Shown one piece after another: positions 8,338 to 17,504 of a DNA stretch of 64,000 nucleotides. Every line of letters begins with the position of its first letter. Positions within the stretch are counted from its first letter, which is position 1. The DNA comes from Pseudoalteromonas sp. Z1A8. GTDB taxonomy: Bacteria > Pseudomonadota > Gammaproteobacteria > Enterobacterales > Alteromonadaceae. The notes below the pieces were generated by a model. The model was given only the letters and a program-made list of their open reading frames with translations. It had not been told where the DNA came from and searched no databases. The translations under genes were made by a program, and so were the position numbers. Where the stretch lies: contig NZ_WTLB01000018.1 of assembly GCF_011378855.1 (NCBI RefSeq), forward strand, positions 1-64,000, read 5' to 3'.

Positions 8338-9785
8338 TGAGCATAAATAACTTTTCAAAGGTGGTTATAGTTGCAAAGGATGAGTGGCGCTATTGGCTTC
8401 GCTCAAAACTTGCAATGACCATACTTGCTATTGGTTTAGTGCTCACGCTTACGTCGGTAATTGTTACCGCTATTACTATGATGGAGCTAAGCCATACTCG
8501 CCACGAACTGCAAACAAGCGCTGAGCAAAGCTTTGTTGATCAACCCGACCGCCATCCACAGAGAATGGTGCATTATGGGCATTACGCTTTCAGAACACCT
8601 TCGCCACTGAGCACACTCGACCCAGGTATTGATGCCTATACGGGTAACTCTATATTTTTAGAAGGGCACAGACAAAACAGCGCAATGTTTGCAGATAGCC
8701 GCCAAGGTACAGCATTAACTAAATTAGGCAGTTTAACCCCTGCATTTATTGTACAAACACTCGCACCGTTATTACTGATATTAATTGGTTATAGCGCTAT
8801 TAGCCGCGAGCGTGAGTCGCAAACATTATCTTATTTGTTATCGCAAGGTACATTGGGCGGGACACTCATTGCAGGTAAAGGGCTTGCGTTAATGTCGGTT
8901 GTAGGACTAATTTTAATTCCGCTTACGGTATCGGCTTTATTTACACTTGGCTCAGGCGAAGGGTTACTTGCTGTGGCAAGCTTTGTGCTTGGCTACGCTT
9001 TATATTTAACTGTGTGGGTGCTGCTTGTTTTATTGGCATCAAGCGTGTTTAGTAAAAACAGCGGCAGCTTTACAGCACTTGCGTTTGTATGGATTTTACT
9101 GTGTATTGTAATGCCACGAGTAGCGAGTACAACGGCTTCAACGGCTGTACCGTCAGCAGGTAAAATAGAAACCGACTTTGCTGTAAAAGCCGAGCTTAGA
9201 AAGCTAGGTGACGGGCACAACACAAACGACCCCGCATTTAAGCAATTTAAACAATCACTCCTTACTAAATACAACGTGAGCAGCATTGATGATCTACCCG
9301 TTAATTTTAGAGGGCTAGTGGCAAGCGAATCTGAGGCTAAGCTAACTAGCGTACTCAATAAGTTTGCACAGCAGCGTATGCAAGCTGAGCTTAACCAAAC
9401 AAAGGTGTCGCGTTATTTTGGCTGGGTTTCACCTATGGTGGCAATTCGATCGTTATCAATGATTGTAGTGGGAACGAGTATTGAAACGCATCATCGTTTT
9501 TTACGCGAAACCGAGCAGCTGCGATTTGATTTTGTACAAGGGCTTAATAAAGTTCATGTAGAAAAACTTAGCTACCAAGACGACATGAACCGAAATGCCG
9601 ATACTGCAGCAACCCAAAAGGCACGTGTAAGTGCTAAAAATTGGCAAATACTGCAAGACTTTACCTTTAATGTAGACACTCCTGAAATAAGAACGCAGCG
9701 AAGCATACCCGCTTTTTTACAGCTACTACTTTGGATTGGAGTGTTGTTAGGCGGGATTAAATTTGTAGGGAGGCGTTTGTTATGA
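8337..9785 (+). CDS. ABC-2 type permease, DUF3526/NosY-like
   Basis: Permease of 482 residues. One membrane helix lies near residue 25, a long periplasmic loop follows (about 45-140), then a bundle of five helices (about 145-260), a second loop, and a final helix at the C-terminus (L-L-L-W-I-G-V-L-L-G-G). The motif I-S-R-E-R-E-S-Q-T-L-S-Y-L-L-S-Q-G is typical of ABC-2 permeases that pair with NosF-like ATPases. It overlaps the ATPase gene at its start and the next permease at its end (ATGA). With the related second permease it would form a heterodimeric exporter. Confidence 0.8.
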   Translation: MSINNFSKVVIVAKDEWRYWLRSKLAMTILAIGLVLTLTSVIVTAITMMELSHTRHELQTSAEQSFVDQPDRHPQRMVHYGHYAFRTPSPLSTLDPGIDAYTGNSIFLEGHRQNSAMFADSRQGTALTKLGSLTPAFIVQTLAPLLLILIGYSAISRERESQTLSYLLSQGTLGGTLIAGKGLALMSVVGLILIPLTVSALFTLGSGEGLLAVASFVLGYALYLTVWVLLVLLASSVFSKNSGSFTALAFVWILLCIVMPRVASTTASTAVPSAGKIETDFAVKAELRKLGDGHNTNDPAFKQFKQSLLTKYNVSSIDDLPVNFRGLVASESEAKLTSVLNKFAQQRMQAELNQTKVSRYFGWVSPMVAIRSLSMIVVGTSIETHHRFLRETEQLRFDFVQGLNKVHVEKLSYQDDMNRNADTAATQKARVSAKNWQILQDFTFNVDTPEIRTQRSIPAFLQLLLWIGVLLGGIKFVGRRLL

Positions 9786-11103
9786 GTTACCTATTAAAAC
9801 AACTTGTGCGTGAATGGCGTTTTTTACTTCGTCAAAAATACTTAGTGGTATTACTGGTATGTACGTTTGTTATGTCGGGATTTGCCGTTTATAGCGGACT
9901 TAGCGAAGTAACACAGCAAAAGCAAACGATTGAGCGCTTAAAAGCAGCCGATTTAACGGACTTAACTAATGTACAGCATAAGTACGATGATGCAGGCTCG
10001 CTTGCTTATTACAGTTTTCATTTAACGTATTCATCGCCTTCAAATTTAGCATTTGCTGCTTTAGGCGAGCGCGATATTTACCCGTGGAAACACCGCTTAA
10101 ACTTACTTGCGCTAGAGGGGCAAATATACGAAAGCGATGCACAAAACGCAGAGCTTGCTCAAGCCGGTAAAATTGATTTTGTATTTGTATTAAGTGCTTT
10201 AGCGCCATTGGTGATTATTTTATTATTTCATGATTTATTTGCTAGTGAGCGCACCAGTGGCAGGCACGATTTGCTGGTCACTACGGCTAAATCGTACTTT
10301 GCGCTGTGGGGCGCACGTATAACGGTAAGGTTTATAGGGTAATAATATGCTTAATGTTGCCATTTTATGTAGGCGCTTTTCTTAGTAGCTCAGTATTGGG
10401 TGATGTTGGATTTATTACTTTTATATGTGTTATTTACTTGGCTTTTTGGACGTTGTTGAGTGTGTGGTGGGGCAAAAATGCCAGTAGTGCGCCACGTGTT
10501 GCCTCAACCTTAATAGGTTTTTGGGTATTAGTTGCGTTTATTATTCCTATTTTAGGTGATTTAGCGATAAACAAAGCGGTGCATTCGCCAAAAGGTGGCG
10601 ACATTGTGCTTACCCAGCGAGAAGCTGTTAATGGTGCGTGGGATATTCCAAAGCAAATAACCATGGACGCCTTTGTGGCAAATCACCCAAAGTGGACAAA
10701 CTACACCGACATGCAAAGTGAGTTTGAATGGAAATGGTACTACGCATTTCAGCAAGTGGGCGATGAAAAAGCGGCGAAGCTATCACACGCTTACCAAGAT
10801 GCGGCACGTAAAAAGTATTCATTAGCCGGGTTTGTATCTTGGCTATCACCGCCATTATTACTTCAACGTGGTTTAACACGAATGGCTAAAACAGATGCCG
10901 TAGCGGCATTTAGGTATGAATCGCAAATGCGTGGATTTCATAAAAGCTTACGGATGTTTTACTACCCGTGGTTATTTGTAAAAGGTAACCCAACTAAAGC
11001 AGCGCTTGAAAATATGCCAAGCTTTAGCAAAACCATACTTAATGAACAAAAAAAGCTAAGCAATGTAGACGCTCAGCCAAAACAAAATTTATCAGCTAAC
11101 TAA
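9782..11103 (+). pseudogene. Second ABC permease (DUF3526-like), frameshifted
   Basis: Two consecutive frames together encode one permease of about 440 residues with the same layout as its upstream neighbour: helix near residue 25, periplasmic loop, S-E-R-T-S-G-R-H-D-L-L motif, helix bundle, loop, C-terminal helix expected. The first frame (9782-10342) ends F-I-G-stop. The second continues V-I-I-C-L-M-L-P-F-Y, in frame again if one G were added to the GGG run at 10337-10339. The second frame runs from about 10340 to 11103. The break could be a real null mutation, a sequencing error in the G run, or a -1 slippage event. All other reading frames of the operon are intact. Confidence 0.75.
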
Positions 11104-11118
11104 TGAACAAGGTTTATC

Positions 11119-13230
11119 ATGAATACCAATAAAAAAGGGCTTAAGCTCACTTATATTAGTGCCTGCTTAGCAAGTATGTTTGCAAGCCACGCTATTGCAG
11201 CCAATGAGAACACTAGCGCTAAAAACAGTGCTAAAGAGCCTATTGAGCGTTTAGCGGTTACTGGCTCTCGTCAAGCATACCAAGGTAATTTTAGCCCTTT
11301 AGAAACCCCACAATCAGAGCTGAAAATAGATTTAGAAGCACTCGAAAATGCAGGCGCAATAGATTTAAACCAAGCGCTAGATTTGTCGGCATCGGTAGCG
11401 CGTCAAAATAACTTTGGTGGGCTTTGGAATAGCTTTGCACTGCGTGGCTTTGTTGGCGACGAAAACCTGCCAAGTAACTATTTAGTAAATGGCTTTAACG
11501 CAGGGCGTGGTTTTGGTGGCTCGCGTGATTTGTCGGGTATTGAATCTGTTGATGTGTTAAAAGGCCCTCGCGCAGCTTTATTTGGCAGAGGTGAGCCAGG
11601 CGGCACAGTAAACCTTGTTACTAAGCGCCCAACGTTTGATACAAGCGGCGAGCTAAAACTCAGTATAGGCAGCTTTGATACTTACCGCGCCGATGTGGAT
11701 TACACAACGCCCCTTAGCGACGACGTAGCAATTAGACTGGTTGGTTTTTATGAAGACGCAAAAAGCTTTCGCGATACCATAGAAACAACTAAACAAGGCT
11801 TTAGCCCATCAATTACGTGGAACATTGACGACAATAGCCAACTAATTTACGAGCTTGAATATAGCGATCAAAAAGTCCCGTTTGATAGAGGTGTATTAGC
11901 AATAGACGGCGAGCTTGGCTTAATACCAGAAAGCCGCTTTTTAGGCGAGCCAGGTGATGGCCCAATAGAGGCTGACGTACTTGGCCATCAATTAGAGTTT
12001 GTTCATGACTTTAATGATAACTGGAGCGTATTACTGGGCGCTAACTACCGTGATACGTCGCTTGAAGGTTTTGCAACCGAAACAGGCTTTGATGGTGTAG
12101 TAGATGGCGAAGTAAATCGTTTTAGACGCTACCGCGATTACGACGCTACATACCAAGTATACCGTGCAGAAGTAACCGGTCATTTAGAGATTGCTGGGTT
12201 AGAGCATCGTTTAATTATGGGTGTTGATTCAGATAAGTTTGAAAATGATCAAGTTGTGCTTCGTGTAAAAGGTGATCAGTTTATAAATGTATATAACCCT
12301 GAGTATGGTGCATATGAGTTACCAACGCCAACAGACAATACCGACAAGGTAGAAATACAGGAATCGTTAGGTGTGTTTATACAAGACCAAATAAGCCTAA
12401 CCGATAAGCTAGATATACGTGTTGGTGCCCGTTTTGATGACTACGAACAAACACTTAATAACCGTTTATCTAATACTCAATCTAAACAAAGCGAATCGCG
12501 TATTAGCCCGCAGTTTGGTGTTGTATATGAGGCAAGTGAGTTTGTATCTGTTTATGCGGCTTATGGTGAAAACTTTAGGCCTTTATCGGGTACTGATTCA
12601 AACGGAGATGGGTTTGAGCCAAATCAGTCTACGTCATCTGAACTTGGTGTTAAGTTTACTTTAAACGATGGCGCGCTGTTTGGCACCATTGCTGTGTTTA
12701 AAGTAGAGCAAGACAACATGCTAGTAGTAGACGACCCAACGGCGTTTAGCTTTGCTGCAATTGGTGAAGCGCAAAGTAAAGGCTTTGAAATTGATATAAA
12801 CGGTGAACTGACCGACTCTCTCGATATTTGGGCATCGTATGCGTATGTTGATGCAACGATTGAAAACTCATTTTTTGATGCTAACTTTGGCTACACCGTA
12901 GAAGCGGGAAGTTCTTTATTAAATATTCCTGAGCATCAGTTTAGTTTACAACTGGTTAAATCGGCAGAATTATACGGTAAAGCTGTTAAATTTGGTGGTG
13001 GTTTAGTCTATGTAGGTTCACGAAACGGGTTTTTTGGTACCGACTTTGAACTGCCAAGCTACACAACTGCACGTGCATTTGTTGATTACGATTTAACTAA
13101 ATCATTTGGATTACGCGCAGAGGTAGATAACCTGTTTGACGAAACGTATTACACAAACTCATTTGCTGATGTATGGGTACAGCCTGGTACACCAAGAAGC
13201 GTAAGGCTTTCTGCAACATATAAATTTTAA
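11119..13230 (+). CDS. TonB-dependent siderophore-type outer-membrane receptor
   Basis: Outer-membrane receptor of 703 residues that imports a metal chelate using TonB energy. A signal peptide (about residues 1-27, ending S-H-A-I-A-A) is followed by the plug domain, with A-L-R-G-F near residue 115 and the plug signature V-D-V-L-K-G-P-R-A-A-L-F-G near 150-162. About 22 beta strands then end in the C-terminal aromatic V-R-L-S-A-T-Y-K-F. The strand with N-L-F-D-E-T-Y-Y is typical of siderophore receptors. It lies 15 bp after the second permease and is probably the last gene of that operon. The ligand cannot be named from sequence. Confidence 0.85.
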   Translation: MNTNKKGLKLTYISACLASMFASHAIAANENTSAKNSAKEPIERLAVTGSRQAYQGNFSPLETPQSELKIDLEALENAGAIDLNQALDLSASVARQNNFGGLWNSFALRGFVGDENLPSNYLVNGFNAGRGFGGSRDLSGIESVDVLKGPRAALFGRGEPGGTVNLVTKRPTFDTSGELKLSIGSFDTYRADVDYTTPLSDDVAIRLVGFYEDAKSFRDTIETTKQGFSPSITWNIDDNSQLIYELEYSDQKVPFDRGVLAIDGELGLIPESRFLGEPGDGPIEADVLGHQLEFVHDFNDNWSVLLGANYRDTSLEGFATETGFDGVVDGEVNRFRRYRDYDATYQVYRAEVTGHLEIAGLEHRLIMGVDSDKFENDQVVLRVKGDQFINVYNPEYGAYELPTPTDNTDKVEIQESLGVFIQDQISLTDKLDIRVGARFDDYEQTLNNRLSNTQSKQSESRISPQFGVVYEASEFVSVYAAYGENFRPLSGTDSNGDGFEPNQSTSSELGVKFTLNDGALFGTIAVFKVEQDNMLVVDDPTAFSFAAIGEAQSKGFEIDINGELTDSLDIWASYAYVDATIENSFFDANFGYTVEAGSSLLNIPEHQFSLQLVKSAELYGKAVKFGGGLVYVGSRNGFFGTDFELPSYTTARAFVDYDLTKSFGLRAEVDNLFDETYYTNSFADVWVQPGTPRSVRLSATYKF

Positions 13231-13255
13231 ACGTATCCATTAAAACGGTATAAAT

Positions 13256-13285
13256 AAAAAGGCTGCTTATATAAGCAGCCTTTTT
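13256..13285. terminator. Bidirectional terminator between receptor and msrA
   Basis: The stem AAAAAGGCTGCTTAT with its complement ends in a T run on one strand and an A run on the other. It serves the convergent receptor and msrA genes. Confidence 0.85.
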
Positions 13286-13312
13286 GTAATTTAAGAGGTT
13301 TAGCCATAAATA

Positions 13313-13912
13313 CTAATGAGTTGCTCTATCGCCCCAAATATCTTCTAAACGACTGTCGCGACCACAACGCCAGCGATAGGTGTTGTATCGAATTGGGTTG
13401 TTTTTGTAATAATCTTGATGAAAGCTTTCCCTTCCTTTAATAGGGTAGAAGGTACTTGCGTTTAATATAGGCGTAACCACGGTTTGATTAGGAAACTCGG
13501 CTACTACAGCTGCTTTTGTTTTTTCGGCTAATTTACGTTGTTCGTCGTTTTCTACAAAAATAGCGCTTAAGTAACTCGGGCCTTTATCGCAAAACTGACC
13601 TCTGGCATCAAAGGGATCAATATTAACCCAGTAATGATCAAGTATGCCCTTATAGCTTACTACATCCGGGTCGTAAGTGATTTCTACTGCCTCGTAATGG
13701 CCTTTATGGTTACCATTGTATGTTGGGTTTTTAAGTTTGCCACCAGTAAAGCCCGATATTACATCGGTTACACCTTCTAGTTTTTCAAAATCGCTTTCCA
13801 TACACCAAAAGCAGCCTCCAGCTAAAACAGCTTTTTCGGTCTTAGCTGCATGCGTAAACGTGCTAAACAAAATTGCGGCAGATGTTAATGCTAATGCGAG
13901 TGATTTTTTCAT
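13313..13912 (-). CDS. msrA: Peptide-methionine (S)-S-oxide reductase MsrA, exported
   Basis: Reduces methionine-S-sulfoxide in damaged proteins. The catalytic motif G-G-C-F-W-C-M-E is at about residues 32-39 of the chosen protein, with nucleophilic Cys34. Conserved T-Y-N-G-N-H-x-G-H-Y-E-A and the F-H-Q-D-Y-Y motif follow. The N-terminus M-K-K-S-L-A-L-A-L...T-H-A-A is a signal peptide, so the enzyme acts in the periplasm. The ATG at 13912 is preferred over a GTG four codons upstream because AGGTGG lies 8 bases before it and overlaps the GTG. It is convergent with the TonB receptor gene and monocistronic. Confidence 0.93.
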   Translation of the reverse strand: MKKSLALALTSAAILFSTFTHAAKTEKAVLAGGCFWCMESDFEKLEGVTDVISGFTGGKLKNPTYNGNHKGHYEAVEITYDPDVVSYKGILDHYWVNIDPFDARGQFCDKGPSYLSAIFVENDEQRKLAEKTKAAVVAEFPNQTVVTPILNASTFYPIKGRESFHQDYYKNNPIRYNTYRWRCGRDSRLEDIWGDRATH

Positions 13913-14200
13913 AAAATTATCCACCTGAAGTGTGAGTTTAAATACTTATAAAGTTAGACCCGGCAAGTGCTAATACTATTTCATTGTAGTGGCATAGTTT
14001 TAGCCGGTTGACTATTTATGGTGCAAAGTAATGTCATTTAAAAAGTTTTATAAGCATAAAATAGGGAGTGAGATCACTTTTCAAGCAAGTAGGATGGTTT
14101 AATTAATTCAGTAAAATAAACGCTATTTGATACGCTGTTGTATTATGCGAGCTTGTTTATTAAAGTGACAACATTCGAGATATAAATTAGCAGGTGATAA

Positions 14201-14395
14201 ATGAACCAGTTAACCGAAAAATCAATAAGCTGTCCTTATTGTGGAGAAAGTATAGAAATATTACTTGATGCAGCAGATATTGATGAGCAATACATTGAAG
14301 ACTGCCAAGTATGCTGTAAGCCAATTTCGTTTGTGGTATTTGAAGATGAAGACGAGTTAAATGTTAATGTATACAGTGAAGATGATACATTTTAA
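14201..14395 (+). CDS. CPXCG-motif cysteine-rich small protein
   Basis: Small cytoplasmic protein of 64 residues with C-P-Y-C-G near residue 12 and D-C-Q-V-C-C near residue 35. The four Cys can bind zinc as a minimal ribbon, and the C-terminal half is strongly acidic. This matches the Cys-rich CPXCG family found in gammaproteobacteria, whose role is unknown. The ribosome site AGGTGA lies 5 bases before the ATG. It is followed at once by a strong terminator, so it is a single-gene unit. Confidence 0.8.
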   Translation: MNQLTEKSISCPYCGESIEILLDAADIDEQYIEDCQVCCKPISFVVFEDEDELNVNVYSEDDTF

Positions 14396-14408
14396 ATTGG
14401 CGTAAATT

Positions 14409-14441
14409 ATAAAAAAGGCTGCAACGCTGCAGCCTTTTTAT
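14409..14441. terminator. Bidirectional terminator
   Basis: The stem AAAAAAGGCTGCA/TGCAGCCTTTTT with a short loop lies between two convergent small genes. Confidence 0.85.
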
Positions 14442-14456
14442 TGTGTACGGGACTAA

Positions 14457-14657
14457 CTAGCTATTTTGTTCGCGTGCTAGTTGGTTTGGTAAAAGCTCTT
14501 CTACTATTTCGCGCGCCGGGAGTGTGTAGCGTGTGCCGTCAAACATTACAGAGGTAAACTCGTTAATATTAGTAATGCCTGTTAAGGTCCAGCCTTCGCC
14601 GCGTTTTGGGCAATATACTGTGGTAGTGGGTTGTATTACTTTAAAATCGTCACTCAT
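14457..14657 (-). CDS. Small conserved-looking hypothetical protein
   Basis: Protein of 66 residues, not recognised. It reads as a small beta-rich domain (V-Y-C-P-K-R-G-E-G-W-T-L-T-G, then V-M-F-D-G-T-R-Y-T-L-P-A-R-E-I). The single Cys and R-G-E-G turn might suit nucleic-acid or ligand contact, but nothing decisive is visible. A purine-rich AGAG lies upstream of the ATG. It ends at a shared terminator, which supports it being a real transcription unit. Confidence 0.6.
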   Translation of the reverse strand: MSDDFKVIQPTTTVYCPKRGEGWTLTGITNINEFTSVMFDGTRYTLPAREIVEELLPNQLAREQNS

Positions 14658-14763
14658 TACGTTATCTACTCTTTTTGCTTTAAAGATAATGCTTGTTAAT
14701 GGGGTATGGTAAGTTAATAATGCGTGCCCATAAAGAGCTAATTTAACTAACTACTTAAATAAA

Positions 14764-15246
14764 ATGTTTAATACCACACAGCTTGACCGCGTTACTCTTC
14801 GTTTAATTAACCACAAACACGCTGCGTGTTTATTTGATATTTTAAACCATCCTCAGGTTAGTAAATTTAACGACTACGAAACACCGCTTAGCAACACACA
14901 AATCAAACAATTAATTCAAGATGATATAAGCGCCTATTACGAAGGCGAAGTGGTTAGAGTTGCAATTGAACATAATATAACAGGGAAGTTAATGGGCACC
15001 TGTGGGCTTTATAATTTAACACCCTGTAAAAGTAGTGCTTTTATAGGTTTTGAGTTGCACCCCGACTTTTGGGATAAGGGAGTGATGTTTGAAGTAGTCA
15101 CCGGTTTTATTGAAGCGCTACTTGAGCATATTCCGCTTAAACATTTATCGGCTGAGGTGAGTGCACATAATGCACGTTCTCATAATTTACTTATTAAGTT
15201 AGGTTTTAGCTTGAGAGAAAATTCTATTTGGCAGAAATCACTTTAA
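14764..15246 (+). CDS. GNAT-family N-acetyltransferase (RimJ/RimL-like)
   Basis: Probable acetyl-CoA-dependent acyltransferase of 160 residues, similar in layout to RimJ/RimL-type enzymes. It shows T-L-R-L-I at the start, the beta-strand I-T-G-K-L-M-G-T-C-G-L-Y, F-I-G-F-E-L-H-P-D-F-W-D-K-G as the variant acetyl-CoA motif A, and the end motif A-H-N-A-R-S-H-N-L-L-I-K-L-G-F. The substrate is unknown; this group includes ribosomal-protein and small-molecule acetylases. No clear ribosome site precedes the ATG. It stands alone. Confidence 0.8.
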   Translation: MFNTTQLDRVTLRLINHKHAACLFDILNHPQVSKFNDYETPLSNTQIKQLIQDDISAYYEGEVVRVAIEHNITGKLMGTCGLYNLTPCKSSAFIGFELHPDFWDKGVMFEVVTGFIEALLEHIPLKHLSAEVSAHNARSHNLLIKLGFSLRENSIWQKSL

Positions 15247-15414
15247 CTAAAGACGGCAATTATAAGTGCTTATCTTTTTTCTATCCTGAAAGGTCAACAC
15301 ACTCCAAGTGTAAATAAAATACAAAAAATAACAGCTTTCTATTATAGTTAAGCGTAAGCAAATGAATTTGTTACCCGTGTTTAATTAAACATTAACGCTT
15401 AACAAGGATTTTAT

Positions 15415-16026
15415 ATGCTAGAAAAACTATCTCAAGATGCGCTTGTTATTTGGGCTACCATTGACCCAATAGGCACTATGGCGCTGTTTGCTGCGCTTAC
15501 TACTCACTTAACTGATCAACAACGTCGTAAAACAGCCTTTAAAACCGTGCTATATGCGGGTGGCGTTCTATTGGGTTCTATTTTAATAGGGCAGCTAATA
15601 CTTAATGCGATGGGAATTAGGTTGGTGTCGTTTCAATTAGGAGGCGGAATTATATTGTTTTTGTTTGGTCTGCAAATGATATTTGGAAACGACTCTAACA
15701 AAGCTAAACAAGACCCTGAACACGATATTGCTGTGTTTCCGCTAGCTATACCAGCAACGGCGACTCCTGGCGCTATTTTGGCGGTAATACTACTTACCGA
15801 CAACCATATTCACCCAATTACCACTCAAATAGGCACAGCGCTTGTTACTATAGGAGTACTGTGTATTACATTAATATTGTTGCTGCTTTCGGGTAAAATA
15901 ATTAAGTTGATTGGAACGGGCGGCGCGTCTATTTTAACGCGTGTGATGGGGATGATTTTAGCTGCGTTTTCAGTTGAGCTTATTATGACTGCGCTTGAAA
16001 TAAAACAATGGGTTAAGCTCGATTAA
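15415..16026 (+). CDS. MarC/UPF0056 family membrane protein
   Basis: Six-helix inner-membrane protein of 203 residues of the MarC family. It has the family hallmarks D-P-I-G-T-M-A-L-F near residue 17, G-G-G-I-I-L-F-L-F-G-L-Q-M near residue 75, and F-P-L-A-I-P-A-T-A-T-P-G-A-I near residue 105. MarC was once tied to multiple antibiotic resistance, but that link has been withdrawn and the role is unknown. AAGGA lies 8 bases upstream of the ATG. It is followed after 35 bp by an esterase gene on the same strand. Confidence 0.88.
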   Translation: MLEKLSQDALVIWATIDPIGTMALFAALTTHLTDQQRRKTAFKTVLYAGGVLLGSILIGQLILNAMGIRLVSFQLGGGIILFLFGLQMIFGNDSNKAKQDPEHDIAVFPLAIPATATPGAILAVILLTDNHIHPITTQIGTALVTIGVLCITLILLLLSGKIIKLIGTGGASILTRVMGMILAAFSVELIMTALEIKQWVKLD

Positions 16027-16061
16027 GTAATTCTTAAAGTAAATATTTAAGGGGATGCCAA

Positions 16062-16943
16062 ATGGCTATAAAAATAACAAAACTCTATCTTACAAATTTA
16101 GCTTTAGCGATAGTTATACTTGTTTTGGGAATATTGGCGATAAATTATTACAATCATTATGTATCAGCCTATACGGATATAACTATTAACTCTAAAGTGC
16201 TTAACGAATCACGTAAGGTTTTTATAAGATTACCGACTGATTACAATGCTAAAAAAGCGTACCCGTTAATTATTAAAACCGATGGTAATTTTAATTTAGA
16301 TACATGGGATAAAGCACTTACAAATCAAGCCAAGAGTGAAAAAGGGAATAAGGCTATATTGGTGTCTATCCCTAATTTGTTTTTTAAAGATACTCGTAAT
16401 CGCGATTTAGTGCCTCCTTATGCCCGCCAAGATGTAAATACTCAAGCGCGTTTAGATCACGAAACACTACCCGAGGCAAACGGTGAAGCTGATAAGTTTT
16501 TAGCGTTTATTGAAACTGAGTTACTCCCGTATTTATCGGCAAAATATAAGCTTAGTAATAATCGTGTATTAAGTGGTTTTTCGGCAGGTGGTAGCTTTGT
16601 ACTTTATACACTGCATACAAAGCCTGAGTTATTTAATGGTTATTTTGCATTTAGCCCAGCAGCTTGGTATGACGACATGACTGTAGTTAATAACGTAGAT
16701 GCGTTTTTAACGGCTCAAGCAAATAAAGTGAAGTCACCTACTTATTTGTATCTTTCGGTGGGTGGAGCAGAGCATCCATTAATGTTAAAAGCATTTAATA
16801 ATTTAGAGACTGCTTTAACAACAAACCCTAATAATAACCTTGTCTGGCAAAGTGCTATAAACGAAGGTGCTGAGCATTCAGACAATCCACCACTTAGTGT
16901 AGCTAAGGCATTAGCTGGTTATAGTGCGTTTATTAAAAAGTAG
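16062..16943 (+). CDS. Alpha/beta hydrolase, esterase D / IroE-BesA-like
   Basis: Predicted serine esterase of 293 residues with an N-terminal hydrophobic anchor or signal (about residues 8-27). The nucleophile elbow is G-F-S-A-G near residue 175, a D-containing L-S-V-G-G-A-E-H segment follows near residue 228, and the catalytic His is in E-G-A-E-H-S-D near residue 271. This is the layout of the esterase D group, which includes periplasmic siderophore esterases (IroE, BesA). That role is possible since a siderophore-type receptor is nearby, but it is inference; other ester substrates fit equally. GGGG precedes the start. Confidence 0.75.
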   Translation: MAIKITKLYLTNLALAIVILVLGILAINYYNHYVSAYTDITINSKVLNESRKVFIRLPTDYNAKKAYPLIIKTDGNFNLDTWDKALTNQAKSEKGNKAILVSIPNLFFKDTRNRDLVPPYARQDVNTQARLDHETLPEANGEADKFLAFIETELLPYLSAKYKLSNNRVLSGFSAGGSFVLYTLHTKPELFNGYFAFSPAAWYDDMTVVNNVDAFLTAQANKVKSPTYLYLSVGGAEHPLMLKAFNNLETALTTNPNNNLVWQSAINEGAEHSDNPPLSVAKALAGYSAFIKK

Positions 16944-16955
16944 GTAGGCTTAAAT

Positions 16956-16985
16956 GATAACTGTATACGCATACAGTTATCGCTG
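16956..16985 (+). terminator. Terminator after the esterase gene
   Basis: An 11-bp stem GATAACTGTAT/ATACAGTTATC with a 4-base loop is followed by a T-rich tract, 13 bp after the esterase stop. Confidence 0.75.
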
Positions 16986-17426
16986 TTTTATCTATTTATG
17001 AAAACGAATCCGCTTCATAGTATTTTATTTAGTTTAATATTATTAACGACTTACAAAGGGAAGTTGGTTTAAATCGTTTTTACACAGTAAATATGCGCAC
17101 TGTATTTATACACAGTGCCTGACTGTAGGGTTAGAATGCTATCAGTACTTATGAGCATATACACATCTATTTGTTACTGCTTTTAATTAGCCTTACGCCT
17201 TTGTAATCAGCAGTGTAAGTACTTTGCAATTTCAATATAGTTTCACCATCTTTTTACATTCTTTAAATGCAATTAATATAAATTGGCTGGTGGCTTTACA
17301 TTAAAGAACACATCATACTTCATATTGATTTAAAGCTAAACTAAGCAATAGAGTTAAATTGTTGAAAAGGTAATCAAAGGGATAGTGCAAAATACAGGTC
17401 GGTGGGATTCAAAAGTATGGCGGAAT
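16986..17426. other. Intergenic region without recognised genes
   Basis: About 440 bp without a supported coding sequence. The only structure noticed is a small hairpin, GCACTGT...ACAGTGC, near 17097-17119. An uncharacterised small RNA cannot be excluded. Confidence 0.5.
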
Positions 17427-17458
17427 AAAAAAAGCCCAGTTAAAAAGTTAAAAGGGCT
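17427..17458 (-). terminator. Terminator after the porin gene
   Basis: Read on the minus strand, an AGCCC/GGGCT stem with additional AT pairing is followed by a run of seven T residues, about 50 bp past the porin stop codon. Confidence 0.6.
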
Positions 17459-17504
17459 AAAAGGGTTGTGCTAAGGGAAGTTGTAGTCGTTTTTTAACTT
17501 ATAT

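Noticed and set aside
10325-10345. Programmed -1 frameshift in the permease gene
   Set aside because: The site AGGGTAA is not a standard slippery heptamer and no clear stimulating structure was seen; a plain deletion or sequencing error is simpler.
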